Shown here: one piece after another, positions 17,166-24,811 of the stretch | How positions within the stretch are numbered: the first letter of the stretch is position 1 | Layout of the letters: each line of letters opens with the position of its first letter | Source of the DNA: DASSQJ01 sp963772645 | GTDB lineage: Bacteria > Actinomycetota > Actinomycetes > Actinomycetales > Dermatophilaceae | Length of the DNA: 64,000 bases | NCBI GenBank assembly: GCA_963772645.1 | Contig: CAVYYD010000006.1 | Span: 62,001 to 126,000, forward strand | Direction of reading: 5' to 3' | Translations under genes and position numbers: made by a program | Notes under the pieces: model-generated | The model's database searches: none | Seen by the model: only the letters and a program-made list of their open reading frames with translations | What the model was told of the DNA's origin: nothing

Positions 17166-17977
17166 TGCTCGGGACCCTGCTCCTCGTCGTCACCGCCGGG
17201 CTGCTGACCTCCGCGGCCGTCATGGCGGTCACTGCGGCCGTGGCCCGGGCCCGCGGCACGGTCAGCGTCGTCGACATCGCCTGGGGCCTGGACTTCGTCG
17301 CGGTCGCGTGGGTGTCCTACGTCCTCGGCACCGGGTCCTGGCGCTCGTTGCTGCTCGCCGTCCTCGTCACCCTCTGGGGCGGCCGGCTCGCCTGGCACAT
17401 CCGGCGCCGCGCCCTCGGCAAGGGCGAGGACCCCCGGTACGAGAAGCTCCTCGCCGGGGCGCCGGAGGGCCGGCGCTTCGCCTACGCCGTGCGCCGCGTC
17501 TTCGTCGTCCAGGGACTCGCGGCGTGGTTCGTCGCCCTCCCCGTGCAGGTCGCCGCGGCCACCGACCGGCAGCTCGGTTGGGTGGCGGCCGCGGGCGTGC
17601 TGCTCTGGCTCGTCGGTGTCGCCTTCGAGGCTGTCGGCGACGCCCAGCTGGCCCGGTTCAAGACCGACCCGGCCGCCAAGGGCAGGATCATGGACCGTGG
17701 CCTGTGGGCCTGGACCCGCCACCCGAACTACTTCGGCGACGCCGCCGTGTGGTGGGGCGTCTGGCTGGTCGCCGCGGAGGCGTGGCCCGGCGTCCTCACC
17801 GTGCTCTCCCCGGCCGTCATGACGTACTTCCTCGCGTTCGCCACCGGGGCCCGGCTCCTCGAGTCCGAGATGGCCAAGCGCCCCGGCTACCGGGAGTACA
17901 TGGCGAACACGAGCATGTTCCTCCCCCTGCCGCCCCGGAAGAGGCGGCCCGCGGGCGGGCGAGGCGTCCGGGGCTGA
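17165..17977 (+). CDS. DUF1295 integral membrane protein (steroid 5-alpha-reductase-like)
   Basis: 270-residue membrane protein with about six hydrophobic segments. The C-terminal signature GLWAWTRHPNYFGDAAVWWG, then RLLESEMAKRPGYREYMANTSMF, is typical of the DUF1295 / steroid 5-alpha-reductase / isoprenylcysteine methyltransferase superfamily, where the Arg-His-Pro-Asn-Tyr motif binds the cofactor. An NADPH-dependent double-bond reduction in a lipid is possible; no reaction is established. It starts inside the stop codon of the fatty-acid methyltransferase, so the two are coupled and likely act on the same acyl chains. Confidence 0.9.
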   Translation: MLGTLLLVVTAGLLTSAAVMAVTAAVARARGTVSVVDIAWGLDFVAVAWVSYVLGTGSWRSLLLAVLVTLWGGRLAWHIRRRALGKGEDPRYEKLLAGAPEGRRFAYAVRRVFVVQGLAAWFVALPVQVAAATDRQLGWVAAAGVLLWLVGVAFEAVGDAQLARFKTDPAAKGRIMDRGLWAWTRHPNYFGDAAVWWGVWLVAAEAWPGVLTVLSPAVMTYFLAFATGARLLESEMAKRPGYREYMANTSMFLPLPPRKRRPAGGRGVRG

Positions 17978-18018
17978 GCCTCGGGCGCCGCCGGGTGGGC
18001 GCTGGCTGACGCCGCGGC

Positions 18019-18198
18019 TCAGGTCTGGTCGTCGACCGCGGCGTCCGGCGCGTTCTTCTGCACCGACGCGATGCCCTTCATCGCGCTGGCCCTGCTCTCG
18101 TAGGCCTCACCCGTCGCGATGACCTGCCCGTTGCTCGACTTGAGCCGGAAGCGGAACTTGCCGGCCTTGTCCTTGTAGAGCTCGAACTTCCCCGGCAT
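18019..18198 (-). CDS. DUF1508 (YegP-like) small protein
   Basis: A 59-residue protein starting MPGKFELYKDKAGKFRFRLK and containing SSNGQVIATGEAYESRASAM and GIASVQKNAP. This is the one-copy form of the UPF0339/YegP fold, a small beta-beta-beta-alpha domain of unknown function. The ATG at 18198 is preceded on the minus strand by GGAGTCGGAG, a good ribosome site. It is convergent with the DUF1295 gene and upstream-independent of the DUF445 gene. Confidence 0.85.
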   Translation of the reverse strand: MPGKFELYKDKAGKFRFRLKSSNGQVIATGEAYESRASAMKGIASVQKNAPDAAVDDQT

Positions 18199-18290
18199 CT
18201 CCGACTCCTTCGCCAGCGCGGGTGTGGTGGCGTCACGGTAGTGCCCTGGGCCCGGTGGACCAACGGCCGTGCGCCGAACGGTCGCCGGGC

Positions 18291-19538
18291 TCAGCCGAGC
18301 AGCCGCGCCACCGCGTGGATGACCAGCCCGGCGAGCGCCCCGACGACCGTGCCGTTGATCCGGATGAACTGCAGGTCACGACCGACGTGCAGCTCGATCC
18401 GCTCCGCGGCCTCTCGCCCGTCCCACCGGTCGACGGTCACCGAGATGACCTCGGCGAGCTCGTTGCCGTAGGTCTCGACGGCGAACGAGACCGCCTCGGC
18501 GAGCCGGGCCTCGACGCGTGACTTCCACTCCGGGTCCTCGACGAGGTGCCGGCCGAGGTGCTCGAGCAGCTCGTCGCCGCGCGCGTGGAAGTAGGAGCCC
18601 TCGTCCTCCATCGCCGACTCGAGCGCGGTGCGGAAGGACTGCCAGAGCCCGAGCGCCGTCTCGGGCACCTGGGGGTGGGTGAGCAGCCGCTCCTTGAGCG
18701 ACTCCGCCCTGGCCATCACCTCCTCGTCGTGCTGGAGGTCGTGCGCCAGCCGGCGCAGCAGGTCGTCGAGGGCACGGCGGGCGGGATGCCGGACGTCGAG
18801 CCGGATCTCGCGCAGCCAGGCGAGGACCTGCTCGTAGGTCCACTGGATGACCCGCTCGTCGAGCCACGGCGGGGTCCACCACGGGGCTCGGGTGCCGAGG
18901 ACCTCGGCGTAGGTCCCGGGGTTCTCGCGGAGCCAGAGCTCGAGCTGCTCGAGACCGAGGTCGACGAGGCCGTGGTGGGTCTGCTCCTCGACCACGCCCT
19001 CGAGGAGCGCACCGGCGATCGGGCTCACCGGCTCCCGGACGAGCCTGGGCACGAGGAACCCGCTGACGATGCCGCGGACCTCGTCGTCGGAGAGCCGGCC
19101 CAGACCGGCGCGCCCGACCCGGACCGCCTCGGCGAGGACCCGCCGGCGATGCTCCGGGCGCAGCAGCCAGGCACCGACCCGCTCGCTGACCCTCGCGGCC
19201 GCGAGCCGCTCCCGGGCGATCTCGACGGTGAGGAAGTTCTCGGTGACGAACTCCTGCAGGTTGCGTCCGATCTCGTTCTTGCGCCTCGGGATGATCGCGG
19301 TGTGCGGCACCGGCAGCCCGAGCGGGTGCCGGAAGAGGGCGGTGACGGCGAACCAGTCGGCCAGCGCACCGACCATCGCCGCCTCCGCCGCGGTGTTCAC
19401 ATAGCCCCACACACCCGAGTGCTCCAGGCGCACCGTGGCGAGGAACACCGCCGCGGCGAGGAGGAGCAGCGAGATCGCAAGCAGCCGCATCCGCCGCAGC
19501 CCCACCCGGCGACGCGCGTCGGCGGGCGAAGGGGCCAT
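18291..19538 (-). CDS. DUF445 family membrane-anchored protein
   Basis: 415-residue DUF445 (YheB/YjiN-type) protein. It has an N-terminal membrane segment LLAISLLLLAAAVFLATV (about 18-35) and the conserved AAEAAMVGALADWFAVTALFRHPLGLPVPHTAIIP block. Long charged helices follow, then a C-terminal segment TVVGALAGLVIHAVARLLG. Function is unknown; a peripheral envelope role is sometimes suggested. The ATG at 19538 is chosen, with a GTG three codons upstream also possible. It is divergent from guaB1 across about 50 bases. Confidence 0.87.
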   Translation of the reverse strand: MAPSPADARRRVGLRRMRLLAISLLLLAAAVFLATVRLEHSGVWGYVNTAAEAAMVGALADWFAVTALFRHPLGLPVPHTAIIPRRKNEIGRNLQEFVTENFLTVEIARERLAAARVSERVGAWLLRPEHRRRVLAEAVRVGRAGLGRLSDDEVRGIVSGFLVPRLVREPVSPIAGALLEGVVEEQTHHGLVDLGLEQLELWLRENPGTYAEVLGTRAPWWTPPWLDERVIQWTYEQVLAWLREIRLDVRHPARRALDDLLRRLAHDLQHDEEVMARAESLKERLLTHPQVPETALGLWQSFRTALESAMEDEGSYFHARGDELLEHLGRHLVEDPEWKSRVEARLAEAVSFAVETYGNELAEVISVTVDRWDGREAAERIELHVGRDLQFIRINGTVVGALAGLVIHAVARLLG

Positions 19539-19589
19539 GAGACTCACGGCCCCGATCCTGCCGGATGCCCGCACGCCTACGCTGGGGCG

Positions 19590-21029
19590 GTGCAGTTCCT
19601 CAACGACCTCGCGCCCCAGCTGGACCTGACGTACGACGACGTCTTCATGGTCCCGAACCGCTCGAGCGTCACGAGCCGGCTCGACGTCGACCTCTCCACC
19701 GTCGACGGCACCGGCACCACCCTCCCGCTGGTCGTCGCCAACATGACCGCGATCGCCGGCCGGCGGATGGCCGAGACCACGGCCCGCCGGGGCGCGCTGA
19801 CGATCATCCCGCAGGACATCCCGGTCGAGATCGTCCGCGAGGTCATCGCCTGGCAGAAGTCGCGCCACCTCGTCTACGACACCCCGATCACCCTGGACCC
19901 GACGACGACCGCCGGCGAGGCGCTCGCCCTGCTGCACAAGCGGGCCCACGGCGCCGCCCTGGTCACCGACGAGCGGTGCCGGCCGGTCGGCATCGTCACC
20001 GAGACCGACCTCACCGGCGTCGACCGGTTCACCCAGCTCGCCGACGTCATGGTCCGCGACATGGTGACGATCCCCGACGGCGTCGACGTCGAGGACGCCT
20101 TCGACACCCTCTCGCACGCCCGGCGGCGGCTCGCGCCGGTCGTCGACGACACCGGGGCCCTCGTCGGCCTCCTGACCCGGGCCGGCGCGCTCCGCGCCCA
20201 CCTGTACTCCCCCGCCGTCGACGACGCCGGGCGGCTTCGGATCGGGGCCGCGCTCGGGATCAACGGCGACGTCCCGGCCAGGGCCGCCGCGCTCGCCGAG
20301 GCCGGCGCCGACGTCATCGTCATCGACACCGCGCACGGCCACCAGGACAAGATGGTCGAGGTGCTGCGCTCGCTGCGGGCCCTCGGCCTGCCGGTGCCGC
20401 TCGTCGCCGGGAACGTCGTCTCGGCGCAGGGAACCCGGGACCTCATCGAGGCCGGCGCCGACATCGTCAAGGTCGGGGTCGGGCCCGGGGCGATGTGCAC
20501 CACGCGGATGATGACCGCGGTGGGGCGCCCGCAGTTCTCCGCCGTCCTCGAGTGCGCCGGCGCGGCCCGCGACCTCGGGCGGCACGTCTGGGCCGACGGC
20601 GGGGTGCGTCACCCGCGGGACGTCGCGCTGGCCCTGGCCGCCGGCGCGGCCAACGTCATGATCGGCTCGTGGTTCGCCGGCACCCTCGAGTCGCCCGGTG
20701 ACCTGTACACCGACGAGCACGGACGGCAGTACAAGGAGTCCTTCGGGATGGCGTCGGCCCGCGCGGTCCGCAGCCGGACGGCATCCGACACCGCCTACGA
20801 GCGCGCCCGCAAGGCACTCTTCGAGGAGGGCATCAGTTCCGCGCGGATGTACGTCGACCCGGAGCGGCCGAGCGTCGAGGACGTCATCGACCAGATCGTC
20901 GCCGGGCTGCGCAGCGCGTGCACCTACGCCGGGGCGCGCACCCTCGAGGAGTTCCACGAGCGTGCCACGGTGGGCATCCAGTCGACCGCCGGCTTCGCCG
21001 AGGGCCGCCCGCTGCACACCTCCTGGTGA
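19590..21029 (+). CDS. guaB1: GuaB1-type GMP reductase (IMP dehydrogenase-related)
   Basis: 479-residue (beta/alpha)8 enzyme with two CBS domains inserted at about 93-205. The length equals mycobacterial GuaB1. The phosphate/catalytic loop is GVGPGAMCTTRMM with the catalytic Cys303, and VVANMTAIAGRRMAE near the N-terminus is typical of GuaB1 rather than true IMP dehydrogenase. The mycobacterial GuaB1 has been characterised as a CBS-containing GMP reductase that converts GMP to IMP with NADPH in purine salvage. The start is GTG, 7 bases after TACGCT (19578-19583), so the message is probably leaderless. Confidence 0.93.
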   Translation: MQFLNDLAPQLDLTYDDVFMVPNRSSVTSRLDVDLSTVDGTGTTLPLVVANMTAIAGRRMAETTARRGALTIIPQDIPVEIVREVIAWQKSRHLVYDTPITLDPTTTAGEALALLHKRAHGAALVTDERCRPVGIVTETDLTGVDRFTQLADVMVRDMVTIPDGVDVEDAFDTLSHARRRLAPVVDDTGALVGLLTRAGALRAHLYSPAVDDAGRLRIGAALGINGDVPARAAALAEAGADVIVIDTAHGHQDKMVEVLRSLRALGLPVPLVAGNVVSAQGTRDLIEAGADIVKVGVGPGAMCTTRMMTAVGRPQFSAVLECAGAARDLGRHVWADGGVRHPRDVALALAAGAANVMIGSWFAGTLESPGDLYTDEHGRQYKESFGMASARAVRSRTASDTAYERARKALFEEGISSARMYVDPERPSVEDVIDQIVAGLRSACTYAGARTLEEFHERATVGIQSTAGFAEGRPLHTSW

Positions 21030-21032
21030 CCC

Positions 21033-21049
21033 CCGGGCTGGGAGCCCGG
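21033..21049 (+). terminator. short terminator-like hairpin after guaB1
   Basis: CCGGGCT (21033-21039) and AGCCCGG (21043-21049) form a perfect 7-bp stem with a GGG loop, immediately after the guaB1 stop and before the next start at 21079. There is no T tract, so function is uncertain. Confidence 0.4.
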
Positions 21050-21078
21050 CGGGGAACGGGATGCGCGAGGATGGCTCG

Positions 21079-22302
21079 ATGGCCTACGACGTCGAGCGCA
21101 TCCGCTCCCACTTCCCTGCCCTGCGCGAGGGCGCGGCCCACTTCGACGGCCCCGGCGGCAGCCAGGTGCCGGACGTCGTCGGCGAGACCGTGGCCCACAC
21201 CCTGACCAGCGCGATCTCCAACCGCGGCGACGTGACCGCCGCCGAGCGCCGCGCCGACCGGGTGGTCCGCCAGTGCCGGCAGGCGGCCGCCGACCTGCTC
21301 GGAGCCGACCCGGGCGGCATCGTCTTCGGGCGCAGCGCCACCGCCCTGACCTACGACCTCGCCCGGGCCCTGGCCAAGGGCTGGGGCCCCGGCGACGAGC
21401 TCGTCGTCACCCGCCTGGACCACGACTCCAACATCCGGCCCTGGGTCCAGGTCGCCGAGGCCGTCGGGGCCACCGTGCGCTGGGCCGACTTCGACCCGGC
21501 GACCGGCGAGCTCCCGACGGAGGCCGTCGCCGGGCTGCTCACCGACCGGACCCGCCTCCTCGCCACGACCGCGGCCTCCAACCTGGTCGGCACCCGGCCG
21601 GACACCGCGGCCCTCTCGGCGCTCGCCCACGAGGTCGGTGCGCTGCACTGGGTCGACGGTGTGCACGCCACGGCGCACGTCGCCGTCGACGTCGCCACGC
21701 TCGGCGCCGACGTGTGGACCTGCTCGCCGTACAAGTTCCTCGGCCCGCACTGCGGCGTCCTCGCCGCGTCCCCGGAGCTGCTCGAGGGGCTGCACCCCGA
21801 CAAGCTCCTCCCGTCGACCGACGCCGTACCCGAGCGGTTCGAGCTGGGCACCCTCCCGTACGAGCTCATGGCCGGCACCACCGCAGCCGTCGACTTCCTC
21901 GCCGGTCTCGACGACCTCGACACCCCGGTCACCCCCGAGGACCGCCGGGAGCGGCTGCTCGCCTCGATGGATACCGTCCACGCCCACGAGAGCGCGCTGC
22001 TGGCCGTCCTCGAGCCGGCGCTGCGCGGGATGGCGGGGGTCACCCTCCACTCCAACGCCGCGTCGCGCACCCCCACCCTCCTACTCACCCTCGAGGGTCA
22101 CGACCCCCAGGCCGTCCGCAGGCACCTCGCCACGCGCGGCGTCAACGCCCCTGCCGGGCACTTCTACGCGCTCGAGGCCTCACGTCACCTCGGGCTCGGG
22201 GACGGCGGCGGCGTCCGGCTCGGGCTGGCGCCGTACAGCTCCGCCGAGGACGTCGAGCGGGTGGTCACGGCGCTCGACGAGCTCGCCAGGTCGGCGGCCT
22301 GA
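21079..22302 (+). CDS. cysteine-desulfurase-like class V aminotransferase
   Basis: 407-residue PLP enzyme of the class V fold, in the subgroup annotated as cysteine desulfurase-like. N-terminal motif AHFDGPGGSQVP; PLP contacts in LDHDSNIRPW and WVDGVHATAHVAVDV; the lysine that binds PLP is Lys219 in TCSPYKFLGPH. The flexible loop cysteine of SufS/IscS is not evident, so true desulfurase activity is not assured. The ATG at 21079 is chosen because GCGAGG lies 8 bases upstream; an ATG at 21061 has no such site. The PHP gene starts 3 bases after its stop. Confidence 0.87.
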   Translation: MAYDVERIRSHFPALREGAAHFDGPGGSQVPDVVGETVAHTLTSAISNRGDVTAAERRADRVVRQCRQAAADLLGADPGGIVFGRSATALTYDLARALAKGWGPGDELVVTRLDHDSNIRPWVQVAEAVGATVRWADFDPATGELPTEAVAGLLTDRTRLLATTAASNLVGTRPDTAALSALAHEVGALHWVDGVHATAHVAVDVATLGADVWTCSPYKFLGPHCGVLAASPELLEGLHPDKLLPSTDAVPERFELGTLPYELMAGTTAAVDFLAGLDDLDTPVTPEDRRERLLASMDTVHAHESALLAVLEPALRGMAGVTLHSNAASRTPTLLLTLEGHDPQAVRRHLATRGVNAPAGHFYALEASRHLGLGDGGGVRLGLAPYSSAEDVERVVTALDELARSAA

Positions 22303-22304
22303 GC

Positions 22305-23354
22305 GTGGTCGCGCTCCTCCCGCCCCTCGAGGCGCCGGTCGACCCGGCCGACGCGCTGCGCCGCATCGCCTTCCTCCTCGAGCGCACCCGAGCCGGCAGC
22401 TACCGGGTGGAGGCGTTCCGCGCTGCCGTGCGGACCGTGCGCGAGACCGACCCCGGCGAGCTGCGGGAACGTGCGGAGGCGGGCACCCTGCAGGAGCTGG
22501 CCGGCATCGGGAAGTCGACCAGCGGCGTCGTCGCCGAGGCGCTGGCCGGCGAGCTCCCGGCCTACCTCGCGGCGCTGCAGGAGAAGTCCGCCGGCCCGCT
22601 CGTCGAGGGCGGCGCACGTCTCTTCGCCGCGCTGCGCGGGGACTGCCACACCCACTCGGACTGGAGCGACGGCGGCTCGCCGATCGAGGAGATGGTTCTC
22701 ACCGCCGTCGAGCTCGACCACGAGTGGATGGTGCTCACCGACCACAGCCCGTCGCTGCGGGTGGCCAACGGCCTGAGCGTGGAGCGCCTGACCCGGCAGC
22801 TCGGCATCGTCGACGCCGTCAACCGTTCCCTCGCCGGCCGGTTCACGCTGCTCAAGGGCATCGAGGTCGACATCCTCGACGACGGCTCGCTCGACCAGAC
22901 CGAGGCGATGCTCGGTCGGCTCAACCTCGTCACCGCCTCGGTGCACAGCAAGCTGCGGATGAACGCCGGCCCGATGACGGCGCGGATGGTCGCGGCGGTG
23001 TCCAACCCGCGCGTCAACGTCCTCGGACACTGCACCGGGCGCCTGGTGACCGGGTCGCGCGGCACCCGGCCGCCGTCGGAGTTCGACGCCCGCGCCGTGT
23101 TCGAGGCGTGCGCGGAGCACGGGACCGCGGTCGAGATCAACAGCCGCCCGGAGCGCTGCGACCCGCCCGACGAGCTGGTCGAGCTGGCCTTGGGGATCGG
23201 CTGCCTGTTCGCGGTCGACTCCGACGCCCACGCCCCCGGCCAGCTCGACATGAAGGCGTACGGGTGCGAGCGCGCCGAACGGCTCGGGGTGCCGGCCGAG
23301 CGGATCGTCACGACGTGGGATGCCGGACGCCTGAGGGAGTGGGCCGCCGGCTGA
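22305..23354 (+). CDS. PHP-domain phosphoesterase with helix-hairpin-helix (PolX-like)
   Basis: 349-residue protein combining a PolX-like N-terminal HhH region (about 12-100, with LQELAGIGKSTSGVVAEAL) and a PHP metal-dependent phosphoesterase domain. Metal ligands are visible as His115 and His117 in DCHTHSDWSDG, DHS in VLTDHSPSL, Glu in KGIEVDIL, the ASVHS and LGHC histidines, and SDAHAPGQ. The polymerase palm of full PolX is missing, so it resembles a stand-alone PolX exonuclease/phosphoesterase. The GTG start is 2 bases after the preceding stop, suggesting coupling. Confidence 0.87.
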   Translation: MVALLPPLEAPVDPADALRRIAFLLERTRAGSYRVEAFRAAVRTVRETDPGELRERAEAGTLQELAGIGKSTSGVVAEALAGELPAYLAALQEKSAGPLVEGGARLFAALRGDCHTHSDWSDGGSPIEEMVLTAVELDHEWMVLTDHSPSLRVANGLSVERLTRQLGIVDAVNRSLAGRFTLLKGIEVDILDDGSLDQTEAMLGRLNLVTASVHSKLRMNAGPMTARMVAAVSNPRVNVLGHCTGRLVTGSRGTRPPSEFDARAVFEACAEHGTAVEINSRPERCDPPDELVELALGIGCLFAVDSDAHAPGQLDMKAYGCERAERLGVPAERIVTTWDAGRLREWAAG

Positions 23355-23400
23355 GGCCGGCGGTCGGGGCCGCCACCCGGCGCGCGGATGGGGCCCGGCG

Positions 23401-24039
23401 TCAGGCGCTGCGGCGCATCCGGCCCTCGAGGTCGACCCGCAGCGCGCGCTGGTCCACGTTCAACTGCCACAGCACGCGCCGCACGTCGGGGTCGTCGGTC
23501 CGGAGCACACCGAGCGCGACGTGCGCGGCGGTGATCTCACGGCTCCGCTGACGGATCGCCTCGCGCACCGCGAGCTCGAGGACCTTCTTCGCGCCCCGGC
23601 CGAAGCGCACTCGCCCCGCACCGAAGCGCAGCCGACCTCTGGGCGGTCCGGCGGCCACGAGGTCATCGTCCGCCTCGGGAGCCTCGGGAGCCTCGGTCCG
23701 GTCGTCAGGTCCGCCGTCGAGCGCCCCCTCGCCGAAGCGCTCCTCGACGGCACGACGGATCGCGTCCAGGTCGATGCCGAGCGACCTCAGCGCCTCGGCG
23801 TCCTCGTCGTCGAGCGGTCGCGGTGGCGGCGTGGTGTCACCGCGCTCGAGCTCGAGAGCGGACACCACGGCGGCGTCCGTGAGCCCGTGCGCGGCGAGCA
23901 CCTCCCGCACGGAGCTGGCGTCCTGGGTCAGGGCGAGGAGGAGGTGCACGGGCCCGACCTCGGTGGCGCCGAGCCGCGGGCAGAGCTCCTGGGTGGTGAT
24001 GACCACGGCGCGCGCGTCATCGGTGAAGCGTTCGAACAC
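23401..24039 (-). CDS. orphan Clp N-terminal (ClpC-N-like) domain protein
   Basis: 212-residue protein with two Clp repeat-like regions: FERFTDDARAVVITTQELCPRLGATEVGPVHLLLAL at the N-terminus, and AKKVLELAVREAIRQRSREITAAHVALGVLR at about 150-185. An acidic linker separates them. There is no AAA+ ATPase domain, so it cannot be an unfoldase by itself; binding protease substrates or adaptors is possible. The GTG at 24039 has a perfect GGAGG site (24049-24045) that lies inside the end of the upstream HTH gene, whose stop is 2 bases before. The two are therefore coupled. Confidence 0.85.
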   Translation of the reverse strand: MFERFTDDARAVVITTQELCPRLGATEVGPVHLLLALTQDASSVREVLAAHGLTDAAVVSALELERGDTTPPPRPLDDEDAEALRSLGIDLDAIRRAVEERFGEGALDGGPDDRTEAPEAPEADDDLVAAGPPRGRLRFGAGRVRFGRGAKKVLELAVREAIRQRSREITAAHVALGVLRTDDPDVRRVLWQLNVDQRALRVDLEGRMRRSA

Positions 24040-24041
24040 GG

Positions 24042-24254
24042 TTACCTCCGGGCGTGCTTGCGGTGGACTGTCTGCTTGGTGACGCCGAGGGCGTCGGCGA
24101 TCTCCTGCCACGACCAACCCTGCTCGCGGGCGCTGCGGACGTGGAGGGTCTCGAGCCGCTCGAGGAGCCGGCCGAGGGCGGCGACGGCGCGCAGGCCGAC
24201 GGCAGGGTCGGTGCTGTCGAGGTCACCGGCGAGGTCGGTGGCGGTTCTGGTCAT
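24042..24254 (-). CDS. small helix-turn-helix regulator
   Basis: 70-residue protein ending in a helix-turn-helix: GWSWQEIADALGVTKQTVH, followed by RKHARR. The N-terminal half (LAGDLDSTDPAVGLRAVAALGRLLERLE) is a likely dimerisation helix. It resembles the small HTH partners that commonly precede Clp-N genes in actinobacteria. The ATG at 24254 lies 8 bases after TATGCT, supporting a leaderless start; an ATG at 24266 would lie inside the promoter. Two copies of a 16-base palindrome overlap its promoter, so autoregulation is likely. Confidence 0.82.
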   Translation of the reverse strand: MTRTATDLAGDLDSTDPAVGLRAVAALGRLLERLETLHVRSAREQGWSWQEIADALGVTKQTVHRKHARR

Positions 24255-24301
24255 GTCCGTCAGCATATGCTGACGGATCCTCGCCGTCAACAGATGCTGA
24301 C
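24255..24301 (-). promoter_or_regulatory. promoter with two operator palindromes for HTH/Clp-N pair
   Basis: Minus-strand promoter TTGACG (24290-24285), 17-base spacer, TATGCT (24267-24262). The -10 sits in a perfect 16-base palindrome GTCAGCATATGCTGAC (24259-24274). The -35 sits in a second copy with two mismatches, GTCAACAGATGCTGAC (24286-24301). The two copies are 27 bases apart, start to start. A regulator bound to both would block polymerase; the adjacent HTH protein is the obvious candidate, by inference. Confidence 0.7.
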
Positions 24302-24356
24302 GACTGGCTGCGTTGGCGCTCCGCCCGATGGCCGCTCGGGCGCACACACGGCCGTT

Positions 24357-24386
24357 TTGGTGGGGGGCCCACCCGTCCCCTATGCT
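24357..24386 (+). promoter_or_regulatory. putative promoter of the tRNA cluster
   Basis: TTGGTG at 24357-24362, 18-base spacer and TATGCT at 24381-24386, about 65 bases before tRNA-Glu and on its strand. No other gene lies between. The rest of 24302-24451 holds nothing else I can assign. Confidence 0.5.
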
Positions 24387-24451
24387 TTCGAAGTCCTCGA
24401 CGGATCCGAGCGCTGCGCCCGCGCGACGTTGGAGGGTCTCGACGAGGTCGG

Positions 24452-24524
24452 GTCCCCATCGTCTAGCGGCCCAGGACCCCGCCCTTTCACGGCGGTAGCA
24501 CGGGTTCGAATCCCGTTGGGGATA
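24452..24524 (+). tRNA. tRNA-Glu (TTC anticodon)
   Basis: A complete cloverleaf: acceptor GTCCCCA/TGGGGAT, anticodon stem CCGCC/GGCGG enclosing CTTTCAC (anticodon TTC), and T-arm CGGGTTCGAATCCCG. Discriminator A; no CCA encoded. First of three tRNA genes read together. Confidence 0.95.
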
Positions 24525-24542
24525 CGGTCTTGCATCACACAA

Positions 24543-24616
24543 GGCCCCGTAGCGCAGTTGGTTAGCGCGCCGCCCTGTCACGGCGGAGGTCGCGGGTTCG
24601 AGTCCCGTCGGGGTCG
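24543..24616 (+). tRNA. tRNA-Asp (GTC anticodon)
   Basis: Cloverleaf with acceptor GGCCCCG/CGGGGTC, D-loop AGTTGGTTAG, anticodon stem CCGCC/GGCGG enclosing CTGTCAC (anticodon GTC), and T-arm CGGGTTCGAGTCCCG. Discriminator G. It lies 18 bases after tRNA-Glu. Confidence 0.95.
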
Positions 24617-24661
24617 CTCCTTCATGAAGGGGACGGGTCACCGGCTCTTCCAGGAAGGCCC

Positions 24662-24735
24662 GGCCAGGTAGCTCAGTTGGTACGAGCGTCCGACTGAAAA
24701 TCGGAAGGTCGGCGGTTCGACCCCGCCCCTGGCCA
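24662..24735 (+). tRNA. tRNA-Phe (GAA anticodon)
   Basis: Cloverleaf with acceptor GGCCAGG/CCTGGCC, D-loop AGTTGGTA, anticodon stem TCCGA/TCGGA enclosing CTGAAAA (anticodon GAA), and T-arm GGCGGTTCGACCCCGCC. Discriminator A. Last of the Glu-Asp-Phe cluster. Confidence 0.95.
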
Positions 24736-24799
24736 CTCCCAGAACCCCAAGGTCCGATGGTCGCCATCGGCCCGCAGAGGGAGCGCACCGATCTGGGAG
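24736..24799 (+). terminator. nested hairpins ending the tRNA transcript
   Basis: CCGATGG (24754-24760) and CCATCGG (24764-24770) make a perfect 7-bp stem with a TCG loop. Outside it, CTCCCAGA (24736-24743) and TCTGGGAG (24792-24799) are perfect complements. The structure sits between tRNA-Phe and the convergent copper-protein gene, so it may end transcription from both sides. Confidence 0.5.
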
Positions 24800-24811
24800 G
24801 CGGTGGCGCGC

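Noticed and set aside
19539..21017. Minus-strand frame continuing upstream of DUF445, antisense to guaB1
   Set aside because: The DUF445 family begins near 19538. The extension is low-complexity antisense of a well-conserved enzyme.
21079..22302. Assignment as the SufS cysteine desulfurase of a Fe-S cluster operon
   Set aside because: No suf/isc partners are adjacent and the catalytic loop cysteine is not evident. Kept as desulfurase-like only.
24452..24735. tRNA cluster as an integration (att) site of a mobile element
   Set aside because: No integrase, no repeated tRNA 3' end and no shift in composition were found nearby.
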